A stretch of 57,376 nucleotides of DNA from Pseudohaliea rubra DSM 19751 (lineage in GTDB: Bacteria; Pseudomonadota; Gammaproteobacteria; Pseudomonadales; Halieaceae): NCBI RefSeq assembly GCF_000764025.1, contig NZ_KN234762.1, positions 1 to 57,376 of the forward strand, in the 5' to 3' direction. Under the pieces are notes generated by a model. That model saw only the letters and a list, made by a program, of their open reading frames with translations. It was not told where the DNA came from and did not search any database. This document shows positions 1 to 9,567 of the stretch, piece after piece (positions within the stretch are counted from its first letter, which is position 1; every line of letters starts with the position of its first letter). The position numbers were made by a program, and so were the translations under genes.

Positions 1-61
1 CCGCCAGGGGCTCGGCGGCGGGGACAGGCCGGCGCCGGAGCTGCTTGTCAGCGGCGCGCAT
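1..61 (-). CDS. recJ: RecJ single-strand-specific exonuclease, first 20 codons only
   Basis: Only the N-terminus is inside the window; the gene runs off the left edge. The visible peptide begins MRAADKQLRRRPVPAAEPLA. The QLRRR-x-V core matches the N-terminal signature of RecJ proteins (E. coli RecJ carries QLRRREV in the same place). RecJ is a 5'-3' single-strand DNA exonuclease of recombinational and mismatch repair. It starts about 10 bases after the thrC stop, in the same direction, and recJ next to hom-thrC is a common gammaproteobacterial arrangement. The call rests on a short match plus gene order, so it is probable rather than certain. Confidence 0.7.
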   Translation of the reverse strand, partial: MRAADKQLRRRPVPAAEPLA

Positions 62-71
62 GCCCTGCGCC

Positions 72-1469
72 TCAGGCGCGGAGGTTGTCCGCCATGAAGG
101 TCTGCACGGCGGCAAGATCGTTCGGCAGCACCGTATAGCGCTCCTCGCGGTCGTAGAGATCCGCCAGGTGCGCCGGCAGCGCCGGTTCCCGCTCGACACC
201 GGCGCGGCGCACGGCATCCGGGAACTTGGCCGGGTGCGCCGTGGCCAGGGTGACCATGGGCACCGCCGGGTCCCGGCTTGCGGCCCGGGCGGCAGCGAGC
301 CCGATGGCGGTGTGCGGGTCCAGGAGGTATTCGCTGGCAGCCCAGGTGCCGGCGATCTCGGCGCAGGTGCCGTCATCGTCCACCCGATGACTGCTGAAAA
401 GTGCACGCGCATCGGCCAGGGCGTTCCGGGAGAGCTGGACCTGGCCGTCGTCGAAGGCGCGCATGAGCCCGGCGACGGTCTCACCATCGCGGCCATAGAG
501 ATCGAAGAGGAGACGCTCGAAATTGCTGGATACGGTGATGTCCATGCTCGGGGACAGGCTGGCTTCCAGCGGCTGGCGGTCATAGAGGCCGCTGGTAAGC
601 ACCCGGTGCAGCACATCGTTGCGGTTGGTGGCAATCACCAGCTGCGACACCGGCAGACCCATGCCCCGGGCCAGGTAACCGGCAAAGATGTCACCGAAGT
701 TGCCCGTCGGCACGGAGAAAGCCACCGGGCGGTCCGGCCCGCCGAGAGCCAGAGCCGCATGGAAGTAGTACACCACCTGGGCCATGATCCGCGCCCAGTT
801 GATGGAGTTTACCGCCACCAGGCGCCGGCCGTCCGGCAGGAAGCCCTGAGCGCCGAAGCTGGCCTTCACCATGGCCTGGCAGTCGTCGAAGTTGCCCTCC
901 ACGGCAAGGTTGTGAATGCCCTCGCCGGGGACGGTGGTCATCTGCCGCCGCTGCACCTCGGAGACGCGCCCGTGCGGGTGCAGGATAAAAATATCGACGT
1001 TCTCGCAGCGCCGGCAGCCCTCGATGGCCGCCGAGCCCGTATCGCCGGAGGTGGCGCCCATGATCACGACCTTCTCGCCGCGGCGCTCCAGGATATAGTC
1101 GAGGAGGCGGCCCAGGAGCTGCAGAGCGAAGTCCTTGAAGGCCAGCGTCGGACCGTGGAAAAGCTCCATGACCCACTGGTTCGGGCCGAGCTGCACCAGC
1201 GGCGCCACGGCGCCGTGGCGGAACACGGCGTAGCAGTCCTCAAGGATCGTACGCAGGTCGTCCTCAGGCACGGCACCGGCAATGAAGGGCGCGATCACCC
1301 GCTCGGCCAGGGCAGGGTAGGACAGACCGCGCAGCGCCGTGATCTCGTCGCGGGAGAAACGCGGCAGTGTCTCGGGCACATAGAGGCCACCGTCACTGGC
1401 CAGACCGGCGAGCAGCACGTCCTCGAAGGACAGAGCCGGCGCGGCGCCGCGGGTGCTGAGATAACGCAT
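72..1469 (-). CDS. thrC: Threonine synthase
   Basis: 465-residue PLP enzyme that converts O-phosphohomoserine to threonine, the last step of the pathway. The N-terminus MRYLSTRGAAP is the usual threonine synthase start, and the SDGGLYVPE segment near residue 25 is a family signature. The PLP lysine lies in PTLAFKDFALQ (Lys112), followed by the glycine-rich phosphate-binding segment GATSGDTGSAA. The ATG was chosen because a longer in-frame extension would run back into hom and has no family likeness. It follows hom by 8 bases, so the two are co-transcribed. Length is close to that of the bacterial ThrC class that includes the Pseudomonas enzymes. Confidence 0.96.
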   Translation of the reverse strand: MRYLSTRGAAPALSFEDVLLAGLASDGGLYVPETLPRFSRDEITALRGLSYPALAERVIAPFIAGAVPEDDLRTILEDCYAVFRHGAVAPLVQLGPNQWVMELFHGPTLAFKDFALQLLGRLLDYILERRGEKVVIMGATSGDTGSAAIEGCRRCENVDIFILHPHGRVSEVQRRQMTTVPGEGIHNLAVEGNFDDCQAMVKASFGAQGFLPDGRRLVAVNSINWARIMAQVVYYFHAALALGGPDRPVAFSVPTGNFGDIFAGYLARGMGLPVSQLVIATNRNDVLHRVLTSGLYDRQPLEASLSPSMDITVSSNFERLLFDLYGRDGETVAGLMRAFDDGQVQLSRNALADARALFSSHRVDDDGTCAEIAGTWAASEYLLDPHTAIGLAAARAASRDPAVPMVTLATAHPAKFPDAVRRAGVEREPALPAHLADLYDREERYTVLPNDLAAVQTFMADNLRA

Positions 1470-1477
1470 GGCGCCCC

Positions 1478-2785
1478 CTACCCGTCCAGAGACTCGATAC
1501 GGATCCGCGTCACCGGCCCGGCAATACTCTCCAGGGCTTCGATGGCCAGCACAGCGCGCTCGAGGTTGCCCTGGCTGGCGACATTGGTCACCACGACCAC
1601 GGGCACCCGGGTCTGCCCCGACTGCGGCGCTTTCTGGATCAGGGCCTCGATGCTGATGCCCTGGTCGCCGAGGATACGGGAGACCTGGGACATGACCCCG
1701 GGCCGGTCCGCCGCTTCCAGGCGCAGGTACCACGCCGTGCGCACCTCGCCCATGGGCAGGATCGGCAGCTCCCGCAGCTCGCCCATGGGCAGCCCCAGGG
1801 ACGGCAGCGGGCAGCGCTGCCCCCGGGACAGCTCCCGGGCCAGGTCAATGACATCCGCCATCACCGCCGAGGCCGTGGCGCCACCGCCGGCACCGGCGCC
1901 GTAATACAGGGTCGGACCCACGGCGTCGCCCTCCACGAGGACGGCATTCTTGACCCCGGCGACCTTGGCCAGGAGCAGCTCCTTCGGCAGCAGCGTCGGA
2001 TGCACGCGCAGCTCGAGGCCATCGCCGGTCTCCCGGGCGACGCCCAGGTGCTTCACCACGTAACCGAGCTCGTCAGCATAGGCCAGATCTTCCGGCGTCA
2101 GGGCACTGATGCCCTCGGTATAGACCGCATCGAAGCGCAGAGAGGTGTTAAAAGCGATCGCGGCGAGGATCACCAGTTTATGGGCGGCGTCGATGCCCTC
2201 GACGTCAAAGGTCGGGTCCGCCTCGGCGTAACCCAGCGCCTGAGCCTCCGCCAGCACGTCGGCAAACTCCCGCTCTTCCTCAGCCATTCCCGTGAGGATG
2301 AAGTTGCCGGTGCCATTGATGATACCGGCGAGCCAGGACACCCGGTTCGCGGCAAGCCCCTCGCGCAGGGCCTTGATGATCGGGATGCCGCCGGCAACGG
2401 CTGCCTCGAAGCGCAGGCTGACGCCCTGCGCCTCGGCCAGCGCGAGCAACTCGTTGCCGTGTTCGGCAATAAGTGCCTTATTGGCCGTGACCACGTGCTT
2501 GCCTGCCTTCAAGGCACGGCTCACCAGCTCGTGGGCATCTTCGGTCCCGCCGATGGCCTCGACCAGGATATCAACGGCCGGGTCGGCGGCCACGGCGAGT
2601 ACGTCCCGGCTTACGGTCGCACTGCCGGTAGCGACTCCTTCGCGGTCGCGACGCGCGCCCACGTGAACGATTTCCAGCGGTGCACCGGCGCGACCGGCGA
2701 GCACCTCTCCGTTGCGGCCGAGAAGTTCCAGCACGCCGCCGCCGACAGTGCCAATGCCGCAGAGCCCGATCCGAATAGCCGTCAC
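1478..2785 (-). CDS. hom: Homoserine dehydrogenase
   Basis: 435-residue NAD(P)-dependent enzyme reducing aspartate semialdehyde to homoserine, the branch point to threonine and methionine. The N-terminal Rossmann motif GIGTVGGG lies at residues 10-17. The central catalytic domain contains the family segment [13 protein letters not shown]-terminal ACT domain starting near [12 protein letters not shown] (about residue 350 onward) suggests threonine feedback control. This is the stand-alone form without an aspartokinase fusion. The start is GTG and overlaps the alaC stop as GTGA, which indicates translational coupling. Confidence 0.97.
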   Translation of the reverse strand: MTAIRIGLCGIGTVGGGVLELLGRNGEVLAGRAGAPLEIVHVGARRDREGVATGSATVSRDVLAVAADPAVDILVEAIGGTEDAHELVSRALKAGKHVVTANKALIAEHGNELLALAEAQGVSLRFEAAVAGGIPIIKALREGLAANRVSWLAGIINGTGNFILTGMAEEEREFADVLAEAQALGYAEADPTFDVEGIDAAHKLVILAAIAFNTSLRFDAVYTEGISALTPEDLAYADELGYVVKHLGVARETGDGLELRVHPTLLPKELLLAKVAGVKNAVLVEGDAVGPTLYYGAGAGGGATASAVMADVIDLARELSRGQRCPLPSLGLPMGELRELPILPMGEVRTAWYLRLEAADRPGVMSQVSRILGDQGISIEALIQKAPQSGQTRVPVVVVTNVASQGNLERAVLAIEALESIAGPVTRIRIESLDG

Positions 2786-3975
2786 TGTGTCACTCCCTGC
2801 TCCGCGCGCAGCATGCGCTTGATATTGCGCAGCGCCTGGCGCGTGCGGTGTTCGTTCTCGATCAGGCCGAAGCGCACATAGCCCTCGCCATACTCGCCGA
2901 AGCCCACGCCCGGCGACACCGCCACCTTCGCTTCCTCGAGGAGCTTCTTGCTGAACTCCAGCGAGCCCATGGCCTGGTAGGGCTCGGGGATACGGGCCCA
3001 GACAAACATGGTGGCCTTCGGCGGCTCCACAGGCCAGCCCGCGGCATTAAGGCCGGCGCAGAGCACATCACGGCGCGCCTGGTACATGGCGCGGATCTCG
3101 TCGACGCAGCTCTGGTCGCCCTCGAGGGCAGCGATGGCGGCCACCTGCACGGGGGTGAACATACCGTAATCAAGATAGGACTTCATACGCGCCAGAGCGC
3201 CCACGAGCGTTTTGTTGCCACAGCAGAAGCCGACGCGCCAGCCGGGCATGTTGTAGCTCTTGGACATGGAGAAGAACTCCACCGCAACCTCCCGCGCCTC
3301 CGGCACCTGGAGGATCGAGGGTGCCTGATAGCCATCGAAGCATAGATCGGCGTAGGCCAGATCCTGCACCACCCAGATGCCATGCTCCCGGGCCACGGCG
3401 ATGACTTTCTCGAAAAAGTCGAGCTCGACGCAGTGGGCAGTGGGGTTGGAGGGGAAGTTCAGCACCAGCATCTTCGGCCGCGGCCAGCTGTTGCGGATGG
3501 CGCTCTCGAGCTCCTCGAAGAAGGTCGCGTCGTCCGCCATGGGCACATGACGGATATCGGCACCGGAGATCACAAAGCCGTAGGGGTGGATCGGGTAGGA
3601 GGGGTTCGGCACCAGGATCGCATCGCCGGGGCCCGTGGTCGCCAGGGCGAGGTGGGCCAGACCCTCCTTCGAGCCGAGGGTCACGATGGCTTCGCTCTCC
3701 GGATCCAGGGTGACGCCGTAGCGGCGCGCGTACCAATCGCAGATCGCCTTGCGCAGCCGCGGGATACCGCGACTCTGGGAGTAGCGGTGGGTGTCGCCAC
3801 GGCGCGCTGTCTCCACCAGCTTCTGCACGATGTGCTCCGGCGTGGGCTGGTCCGGGTTGCCCATGCCGAAGTCGATGATGTCATCGCCGCGGGCGCGGGC
3901 CTGCTGCTTCAGATCGCCGATGATCGAGAAGACATACGGGGGCAGGCGCTGGATGCGCTGAAATTGTTCTTCCAC
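2782..3975 (-). CDS. alaC: Alanine transaminase, AlaC-type class I aminotransferase
   Basis: 397-residue fold-type I PLP aminotransferase. The Schiff-base lysine is Lys239 in [15 protein letters not shown]. The substrate-arginine segment, the [11 protein letters not shown] motif and [11 protein letters not shown] are typical of the AlaC/YfdZ group that makes alanine from pyruvate and glutamate. A GTG start ([17 protein letters not shown]) is chosen, because the upstream in-frame extension overlaps dsbC and has no family match; the GTG falls 4 bases after the dsbC stop. Genes of this group commonly sit just upstream of hom. Exact amino-acid specificity cannot be read from sequence. Confidence 0.9.
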   Translation of the reverse strand: MEEQFQRIQRLPPYVFSIIGDLKQQARARGDDIIDFGMGNPDQPTPEHIVQKLVETARRGDTHRYSQSRGIPRLRKAICDWYARRYGVTLDPESEAIVTLGSKEGLAHLALATTGPGDAILVPNPSYPIHPYGFVISGADIRHVPMADDATFFEELESAIRNSWPRPKMLVLNFPSNPTAHCVELDFFEKVIAVAREHGIWVVQDLAYADLCFDGYQAPSILQVPEAREVAVEFFSMSKSYNMPGWRVGFCCGNKTLVGALARMKSYLDYGMFTPVQVAAIAALEGDQSCVDEIRAMYQARRDVLCAGLNAAGWPVEPPKATMFVWARIPEPYQAMGSLEFSKKLLEEAKVAVSPGVGFGEYGEGYVRFGLIENEHRTRQALRNIKRMLRAEQGVTQ

Positions 3976-3979
3976 GAGT

Positions 3980-4726
3980 CTAGTCCAGTCCCAGGGCGGC
4001 GACGAGGTCGTCGACGGGGCGGTAGCCGGGGACCATCTGTCCGTCCGGCATGATAATGGCCGGCGTGCCGCGCACACCGAGATCCTGACCGAGAGCGTAC
4101 TCGTCGGCTACGGGGTTGCCGGGGCAGACCAGCGGTTCGACGTCCTCCCCCGCCTTGAGGCGCGTAAGCGTGCGCTGCCGATCCCCGGAACACCAGGCCG
4201 TCGCCAGCAGGCGGAAACCCTCGGAGCCGACCCCGGCGCGGGGATATGCGAGGTAGCGTACCTCGATGCCGCGACGGTTCAGCTCGGGCACTTCGTTGTG
4301 CAGTTTCTGGCAGTAAAAGCAGGTGACGTCCGTAAATACGGTGATGCTGGCCCGGGTATCGCCCTCCGCCGGGAACACGATCATGTCCTGTTCATCGACC
4401 GCGGCGATGGCCTCCCGGCGCTCACCATTACGGCGCTGCTCAGCGAGGTTCACGTAGCCCGCCGCGCCCACGGCGTAGAGGTCGCCTAGGACAAAAAAGT
4501 CGCCATCGGGCGTGGCGTAGACGATGGGACCATCGGCGAGCCTGACCTCCAGCAGGCCCGGCACCGGGGACTGCCGGGCGGACTCGACCTTCAGGCCCCC
4601 GGGCGCCTCCAGGGCAGCCCGGAGCGCTTCCAGGGCGTCGCCGGTTACCGCATCAGCTGCGCGAGCGGGGCCCGAGAGCACGAGCAGGGCGAAGAAAAAA
4701 GCAGTGATGCATCGGGAAACTGTCAT
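3980..4726 (-). CDS. dsbC: Periplasmic disulfide isomerase DsbC
   Basis: 248-residue secreted thioredoxin-fold protein that reshuffles wrong disulfides in the periplasm. A signal peptide (charged start, [10 protein letters not shown], cleavage near ARA-AD) covers residues 1-23. An N-terminal dimerisation domain follows (about 24-85), then a linker and the catalytic domain with active site CFYC at residues 136-139 (E. coli has CGYC). The cis-proline motif is GTPAI at 220-224. A second cysteine pair, Cys179 and Cys201, matches the structural disulfide of DsbC. ATG was selected because the signal peptide begins directly at it; an upstream in-frame start would bury the signal. It lies between xerD and alaC, as in many gammaproteobacteria. 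Confidence 0.95.
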   Translation of the reverse strand: MTVSRCITAFFFALLVLSGPARAADAVTGDALEALRAALEAPGGLKVESARQSPVPGLLEVRLADGPIVYATPDGDFFVLGDLYAVGAAGYVNLAEQRRNGERREAIAAVDEQDMIVFPAEGDTRASITVFTDVTCFYCQKLHNEVPELNRRGIEVRYLAYPRAGVGSEGFRLLATAWCSGDRQRTLTRLKAGEDVEPLVCPGNPVADEYALGQDLGVRGTPAIIMPDGQMVPGYRPVDDLVAALGLD

Positions 4727-4813
4727 GGACTGTACCTTATCGTCGTCGGCGCCACGTCGGCGCCCTCCCCCGGTTGACCGCGGGCCGTGCGCCGGGTTCA
4801 ACCCGAGGGCGGC

Positions 4814-5719
4814 TCAGCCCCGCGGGTGGTGCTCAGCATGCAGGTCCTGCATACGCTGGCGGGCCACATGGGTGTAGATCTGCGTCGTGGTCAGATCACT
4901 GTGGCCCAACAACAGTTGCACGACCCGCAGGTCGGCTCCATGGTTCAGCAGGTGCGTTGCGAAGGCGTGCCGCAGCGTGTGCGGCGAGAGCGGTTTGCTG
5001 ATACCCGCAGTGCGCGCATGCATTTTAATACGATACCAGAAGGTCTGGCGAGTCATCTGGCGTCCACGGCGGCTCGGAAAGACCGCGTCGCAGGGCATGC
5101 CGCGGAGCAGTTCCGCGCGGGGGCCGGCGAGGTAGCGCTGCAGCATGCGCAGTGCCGGCTCCCCCATGGGCACCAGCCGCTCCTTGCTGCCCTTGCCAAA
5201 AACCCGCAGCACCCCCTGATTGAGGCTGACCTGCGACAGCTGTAGCGCCGTGAGCTCTGACACACGCAGGCCACAGGCGTAGAGGAGTTCAAGCATCGTG
5301 CGGTCGCGAAAACCCAGGGGGTCATCGAGATCCGGCGCGGCGAGGAGCCTGCCCACGTCGGCCTCGGAGAGCGACTTGGGCAGCGGCCGGCCGAGGCGCG
5401 GGCTCTCCACGTCGAGCGTCGGGTCGACCGTCAGGCGCCCCTCGCGGAGCTGATAGCGGTAGAAGCCGCGCAGGCAGGACATCACCCGGGCCGTCGAACG
5501 CGGGGACTGGCCGGCCGCGAGGCGCGCACCGAGATAGCGCTGCAGCTGTTCGCGGTTAGCCCCGAGCAGGCTGCCGCGGAGTTCACGGCCGAGGAAAGCA
5601 TCGAACTGGCGCAGATCGCGCCGATAGGCGTCAAGGGTATGATCCGCGAGCCCCTTCTCGATCCAGAGCGCGTCGATGTAACGCTCGATTTCGGGATGGG
5701 TATCCGCGTAAGTGTCCAT
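4814..5719 (-). CDS. xerD: Tyrosine recombinase XerD
   Basis: 301-residue site-specific recombinase that, with XerC and FtsK, resolves chromosome dimers at dif. It has an N-terminal SAM-like core-binding domain (about 8-95) and a C-terminal catalytic domain. The complete catalytic set is present: Arg152 (GLRVSEL), Lys176 (GKGSKER), His247 and Arg250 (HTLRHAFATHLL), His273 (LLGHSD) and Tyr282 (IYTHV). Typical length and the position between rplS and dsbC support XerD rather than XerC or a phage integrase. There is an 87-base gap to dsbC and 44 bases from rplS. Confidence 0.95.
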   Translation of the reverse strand: MDTYADTHPEIERYIDALWIEKGLADHTLDAYRRDLRQFDAFLGRELRGSLLGANREQLQRYLGARLAAGQSPRSTARVMSCLRGFYRYQLREGRLTVDPTLDVESPRLGRPLPKSLSEADVGRLLAAPDLDDPLGFRDRTMLELLYACGLRVSELTALQLSQVSLNQGVLRVFGKGSKERLVPMGEPALRMLQRYLAGPRAELLRGMPCDAVFPSRRGRQMTRQTFWYRIKMHARTAGISKPLSPHTLRHAFATHLLNHGADLRVVQLLLGHSDLTTTQIYTHVARQRMQDLHAEHHPRG

Positions 5720-5763
5720 GCGCGGCAGCTTAAACCGCCACCGCGCGGGGCGAAAGCCGGTCC

Positions 5764-6120
5764 TCAGGAGGACAGCTTTTCCTTGATGCGCGCGGACCTG
5801 CCGGAACGTTCGCGAAGGTAGTACAGCTTGGCCTGGCGCACGTCGCCGCGACGCTTCACTGCGATGCTGTCCAGGAGCCTGCTGTAGGTCTGGAAGGTCC
5901 GCTCGACACCGATACCATGGGAGACCTTGCGCACCGTGAAGGCGGAGTTGAGGCCGCGGTTGCGCTTGCCGATGACCACGCCTTCGAAAGCCTGCAGGCG
6001 TTCCCGGCTGCCCTCTTTCACCTTGACCTGAACCACAACCGTATCACCGGGATTGAACTCCGGCAGGTCCTTGTCCATCTGCTCGGCGTCGAGCTGGGAG
6101 ATAATGGAATTGGTGCTCAT
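5764..6120 (-). CDS. rplS: 50S ribosomal protein L19
   Basis: 118-residue ribosomal protein at the 30S-50S interface. It shows the complete L19 pattern: an N-terminal helix, [16 protein letters not shown], then [15 protein letters not shown] and the [13 protein letters not shown] segment, ending in the basic [10 protein letters not shown] tail. Length matches the family. It is the fourth gene of the rpsP-rimM-trmD-rplS operon, 52 bases after trmD. Confidence 0.98.
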   Translation of the reverse strand: MSTNSIISQLDAEQMDKDLPEFNPGDTVVVQVKVKEGSRERLQAFEGVVIGKRNRGLNSAFTVRKVSHGIGVERTFQTYSRLLDSIAVKRRGDVRQAKLYYLRERSGRSARIKEKLSS

Positions 6121-6172
6121 GGGGCACTCCTTGAATCGTTCCCGGACCTTGCGGCCCTGTCAGTTGTCAAAA

Positions 6173-6919
6173 TCAGTTGTCTATCCCATGCTCGCGGCAA
6201 TACTCCGCCAGCAGTTGTTCCTCCTCCGGACCCAGGTCCCGCCCTGCGAGCAGGTCCGGGCGGCGCTCCCGGGTCCGGCCCAGCGCCTGCTTCAGGCGCC
6301 AGCGGCGGACCCGTTCGTGGTCGCCGCTGAGCAGAAGCTCCGGCACCCGCCGGCCCTCGAAGATCTCGGGCCGCGTGTACTGCGGGTAATCCAGCAGGCC
6401 CGCCGCGAAGGAGTCCTCCGCCGCGGAGTCCGCATGACCGAGCGTTCCCGGCAACAGCCGCGCCACGGCATCGATCACCACCATGGCCGGCAGCTCGCCG
6501 CCGCTCAGCACGTAATCACCGATGGACAGCTCTTCGTCCACCTCACTCTCGAGGAGGCGTTCATCCACCCCCTCGTAGCGTCCCGCCAGCAGCACCAGCG
6601 ACGGCTCCGCCGCCAGCGCCTTCACCCGACCGTGGTCCAGACGCCGCCCCTGCGGGGACAGGTAAACGACCCGCGCCGGCGCGCCCGCCTGCTCCCGGGC
6701 GGCGCCCAGGGCCTGCCGCAGCGGGTCTATCTTCATGAGCATCCCGGGGCCGCCGCCGTAAGGCCGGTCGTCCACCGTGCGGTGGCGGTCCCCGGTGAAG
6801 TCCCGCGGATCCACCGTCGTCACCACAAGGCCACCCTGGGTCGCCGCCCGGCCGGTCACACCGTAGCCGGTGACCGCCTCGAACATCCCCGGAAACAGGG
6901 TTACCACCGCAATGTGCAC
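6173..6919 (-). CDS. trmD: tRNA (guanine-N1)-methyltransferase TrmD
   Basis: 248-residue SPOUT methyltransferase that makes m1G37 next to the anticodon of tRNAs reading CNN codons, preventing +1 frameshifts. Signatures visible: [12 protein letters not shown] at the N-terminus, [11 protein letters not shown] (about 65-75), and the trefoil-knot SAM-binding segment [15 protein letters not shown]. Length is normal. The gene follows rimM by 28 bases in the conserved ribosomal operon. Confidence 0.98.
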   Translation of the reverse strand: MHIAVVTLFPGMFEAVTGYGVTGRAATQGGLVVTTVDPRDFTGDRHRTVDDRPYGGGPGMLMKIDPLRQALGAAREQAGAPARVVYLSPQGRRLDHGRVKALAAEPSLVLLAGRYEGVDERLLESEVDEELSIGDYVLSGGELPAMVVIDAVARLLPGTLGHADSAAEDSFAAGLLDYPQYTRPEIFEGRRVPELLLSGDHERVRRWRLKQALGRTRERRPDLLAGRDLGPEEEQLLAEYCREHGIDN

Positions 6920-6947
6920 CGTTCCCTCCCCACGGCGCCGAGGCCGC

Positions 6948-7499
6948 TCAGGCCTCCGGGTACCAGTCTACGGTCAGGCGCCCCGCTTCCAGATCTATCT
7001 GCTTTACCACGTCGCCCGGCAGATAGGGCAACAGGCGCTCCCGGTCGTCGATACTGCCGGGACTGCCGCGGACCACAAGCACATCGTTGGCCCCGGTTTC
7101 GAGCAGGTAGGCAACGCGGCCGAGCAGCTGCTCGCCCTCCTCGCCCAGGCACCAGACCTCAAGGCCTTCCAGCTGGTGCCAGTAATACTCACCGTGCTCA
7201 AGGGGCGGCAGGGCGGCTTTGCGCACGAGGAACTCAGCCCCCCGCAGCGCCTCCGCGGCGTTTCGGTCATCGATGCCGCGCAGGTGCACCACGAGCCCTC
7301 TGCCCTGACGACGACCGGCATCAATCACCACCGGCCTGGGCTCCTCTGCGCTGCCCAGCCACCAGGCCGGGAAGTCGAGCAGGCTCTCTGCCCGGTCGGT
7401 GTACGGGTGCACCCGCAGCCAACCCTTGATTCCGTAGCAGCCGGTAATGCGACCGACCGTCAGCAGGCCCTCAGGCAGCGGCGCTGGCCGCGGCATCAT
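6948..7499 (-). CDS. rimM: 16S rRNA processing protein RimM
   Basis: About 183 residues. RimM binds S19 and helps mature the 30S head. The N-terminal RimM barrel begins [18 protein letters not shown], and the C-terminal PRC-type barrel includes [12 protein letters not shown] and NDVLVV. Two adjacent ATG codons can start it (7499 or 7496); both lie inside the end of rpsP, giving a 26-29 base overlap, larger than the usual few bases. No strong ribosome binding site precedes them, so coupling to rpsP translation is likely. Confidence 0.93.
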   Translation of the reverse strand: MMPRPAPLPEGLLTVGRITGCYGIKGWLRVHPYTDRAESLLDFPAWWLGSAEEPRPVVIDAGRRQGRGLVVHLRGIDDRNAAEALRGAEFLVRKAALPPLEHGEYYWHQLEGLEVWCLGEEGEQLLGRVAYLLETGANDVLVVRGSPGSIDDRERLLPYLPGDVVKQIDLEAGRLTVDWYPEA

Positions 7500-7740
7500 C
7501 AGCCGGCTTCTGCGCAAGCAGCTTGGCCACACGCTCGGAAAGCTGCGCGCCCTGGCCCTGCCAGTAAGCAATGCGTTCGCGATCGATGCGAAGGCGCTCT
7601 TCCTGGCCTCGAGCCACGGGATTATAGAAACCCACGCGTTCGATGAAGCGGCCGTCGCGCGCATTGCGGCGGTCGGTGACCGTCACGTGGTAGAACGGAC
7701 GCTTCTTGGCGCCCGATCTGGAAAGTCGAATTGTTACCAT
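7471..7740 (-). CDS. rpsP: 30S ribosomal protein S16
   Basis: 89-residue ribosomal protein, full length. The start [18 protein letters not shown] and the [14 protein letters not shown] segment are diagnostic of S16. The tail is alanine-rich (DDAAASAAA). It is the first gene of the rpsP-rimM-trmD-rplS operon, with a promoter candidate about 100-130 bases upstream and a separate, longer gap to ffh. Confidence 0.98.
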   Translation of the reverse strand: MVTIRLSRSGAKKRPFYHVTVTDRRNARDGRFIERVGFYNPVARGQEERLRIDRERIAYWQGQGAQLSERVAKLLAQKPADDAAASAAA

Positions 7741-7843
7741 CAGCTTGTATGTCCCTTGAACGTCGCGGTAACACCGGAAAACCTGCCGGCGGGCCCACAG
7801 CTACTCGACAGCGCGGGCCAGCCCGCTGCCGGAAAGGTCGCGT

Positions 7844-7871
7844 ATCATACGGAAATCACCTGCTCGTGAAA
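7844..7871 (-). promoter_or_regulatory. Sigma-70-type promoter for rpsP-rimM-trmD-rplS
   Basis: On the minus strand a -35-like TTTCAC and a -10-like TATGAT are separated by 16 bases. They lie about 105 bases upstream of the rpsP ATG. The leader between them and rpsP carries a compact inverted repeat (AGCGGGC/GCCCGC, around 7812-7826) that could form a hairpin. The match is by eye and start-site data would be needed to prove it. Confidence 0.5.
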
Positions 7872-7947
7872 AGCCCCCTGCAGCGGGATTTTTCAACACT
7901 GGCGCGGTGTTAGGAAAATATCAGCGCCCCGGGCGAAAAAGGGCGGC

Positions 7948-8023
7948 TGTGATAGCGGCGCCCTCGCCGCGACGGCCCGTGGCGCAGCCGCCCACCCTTT
8001 CGGCGCAGGGCCGCACCTCCCAC
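7948..8023. repeat. REP-like inverted pair, copy A
   Basis: A left arm with GCGGCG-CCCT-CGCCGC can fold into a 6-bp hairpin. A right arm, read on the minus strand, starts GTGGGAGG and folds as GGTGCG-GCCC-TGCGCC with two wobble pairs. The same two-arm design recurs at 11742-11810 and 57191-57268. It lies just 3' of ffh, where REP elements typically sit. Confidence 0.7.
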
Positions 8024-8038
8024 CGGGAAGAAGGCCGC

Positions 8039-9433
8039 CTAGCGGAACGGCATGCCGCCACCGCCCGGCCCACCGGGCCCGCCGCCACCGGGCCCCATCA
8101 TGCCACCGAGGCCGCGCATCATCTTCTGCATGCCGCCGCCCTTCATCTTCTTCATCATTTTCTGCATCTGCTTGTGCTGCTTCAGCAGACGGTTCAGATC
8201 CTGCACCTGCGTGCCCGAACCCCGGGTAATGCGCCGCTTCCGGCTACCCTGGATGAGGTCCGGGTTGCGGCGCTCCTTCGGGGTCATGGAGCTGATCATT
8301 GCCTCCATGCGCGCAAAGAGCTTCGGGTCGACGGCCTGCTGGGCAGCCTGGGCCATGTTGCCCATGCCAGGCATCTTGTCGAGCATGGCCGCCATACCGC
8401 CCATGTTGTTCATCTGCTGGAGCTGGTCACGAAAATCCTCGAGATCAAAGCGCTTGCCCTTCTTGACCTTCTGCGCGAGCTTCTCGGCCTTGGCCTTGTC
8501 GACCTTCTGCTCGGCCTCCTCGATGAGTGACAGAATGTCGCCCATGCCCAGGATGCGCGAAGCCAGCCGGTCCGGGTGGAAAGGATCCAGGGCCGCGGTC
8601 TTCTCACCGACACCGAGGAACTTGATCGGCTTGCCCGTCACCGAGCGCACGGAGAGCGCAGCACCGCCGCGGGTGTCGGCATCGACCTTGGTGAGGATCA
8701 CACCGGTGAGCGGCAAGGCATCGCCGAAGGCCTTGGCGGTGTTGGCGGCGTCCTGGCCGGTCATGGCATCGACCACGAACAGGGTCTCCGCCGGCGTGAG
8801 CTCGCGCTCAAGCTCGGCAATCTCGGCCATCATGGCCTCGTCGACCGCCAGCCGCCCGGCGGTGTCAACGATGAGCACATCGGCAAAGCTGATGCGGGCC
8901 TTCTCGAGGGCAGCCCGGGCGATCGCCACGGGCTTCTGGGTCTCGTCGCTGGGGAAAAAGTCCACCCCGACCTCGCCGGCGAGGGTTTCGAGCTGGCGGA
9001 TAGCTGCAGGGCGGTAGACATCCGCACTCACCATCATCACTTTTTTCCGGTCGCGCTCCTTGAGCAGCCGCGCGAGCTTGGCGGCGGAGGTGGTCTTGCC
9101 CGCCCCCTGCAGACCCGCGAGGAGGATCACCGCCGGCGGCCGGGTGGCGAGGTCCAGCCCCTCATTGACGCCCCCCATGACCTGCTCGAGCTCCGCCTGG
9201 ACAATCTTGAGGAAAGCCTGGCCCGGGCTCAGGCTCGCCATGACCTCCTGACCCAGGGCTCGCGCCTTGACGGATTCCACGAACTGCTTGACCACCGGCA
9301 GAGCAACATCGGCCTCGAGGAGCGCCATGCGCACCTCCCGGAGCGTGCCCTGGATGTTGTCCTCCGTCAGCCGGGCCTTGCCGGTAATGCTGCGGAGGCT
9401 CTGGGTGAGGCGGTCTGAAAGGCTCTCGAACAT
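8039..9433 (-). CDS. ffh: Signal recognition particle GTPase Ffh
   Basis: 464-residue SRP54 protein that binds 4.5S RNA and signal sequences and docks with FtsY at the inner membrane. The N domain is followed by the G domain with GLQGAGKTT (P-loop), DTAGR and TKVD. The methionine-rich M domain contains MNNMGGMAAMLDKMPGMG and the RNA-binding SGTQVQDLNRLLKQ segment. The C-terminus is a glycine-rich tail (GPGGGGPGG), longer than in E. coli but seen in relatives. It is divergent from ypjD, a conserved arrangement. Confidence 0.98.
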   Translation of the reverse strand: MFESLSDRLTQSLRSITGKARLTEDNIQGTLREVRMALLEADVALPVVKQFVESVKARALGQEVMASLSPGQAFLKIVQAELEQVMGGVNEGLDLATRPPAVILLAGLQGAGKTTSAAKLARLLKERDRKKVMMVSADVYRPAAIRQLETLAGEVGVDFFPSDETQKPVAIARAALEKARISFADVLIVDTAGRLAVDEAMMAEIAELERELTPAETLFVVDAMTGQDAANTAKAFGDALPLTGVILTKVDADTRGGAALSVRSVTGKPIKFLGVGEKTAALDPFHPDRLASRILGMGDILSLIEEAEQKVDKAKAEKLAQKVKKGKRFDLEDFRDQLQQMNNMGGMAAMLDKMPGMGNMAQAAQQAVDPKLFARMEAMISSMTPKERRNPDLIQGSRKRRITRGSGTQVQDLNRLLKQHKQMQKMMKKMKGGGMQKMMRGLGGMMGPGGGGPGGPGGGGMPFR

Positions 9434-9498
9434 GCTGTAAATCCATGGGCGCCGCGCCGGCGCAGTCGATGGGCGCTACTGGCTGCTGATAATGTCTA

Positions 9499-9527
9499 TT
9501 GATTGTACCGGGACAAATCGGTACAAA
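9499..9527 (+). promoter_or_regulatory. Promoter for ypjD overlapping a 7-bp inverted repeat
   Basis: TTGATT and TACAAA are spaced by 17 bases on the plus strand, a good sigma-70 match 40 bases upstream of the ypjD ATG. A perfect inverted repeat TTGTACC-N10-GGTACAA (9503-9526) spans the spacer and the -10, so a symmetric repressor could bind here. On the opposite strand TTGTCC-N16-CATTAT could serve ffh. Confidence 0.5.
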
Positions 9528-9567
9528 GGCGCGAGTATACGTGACCCCGGTTGCCGTCCCAACCTTG

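Noticed and set aside
45-1904. A long plus-strand open frame over thrC and hom
   Set aside because: GC-rich antisense shadow; the minus-strand frames encode unmistakable enzymes.
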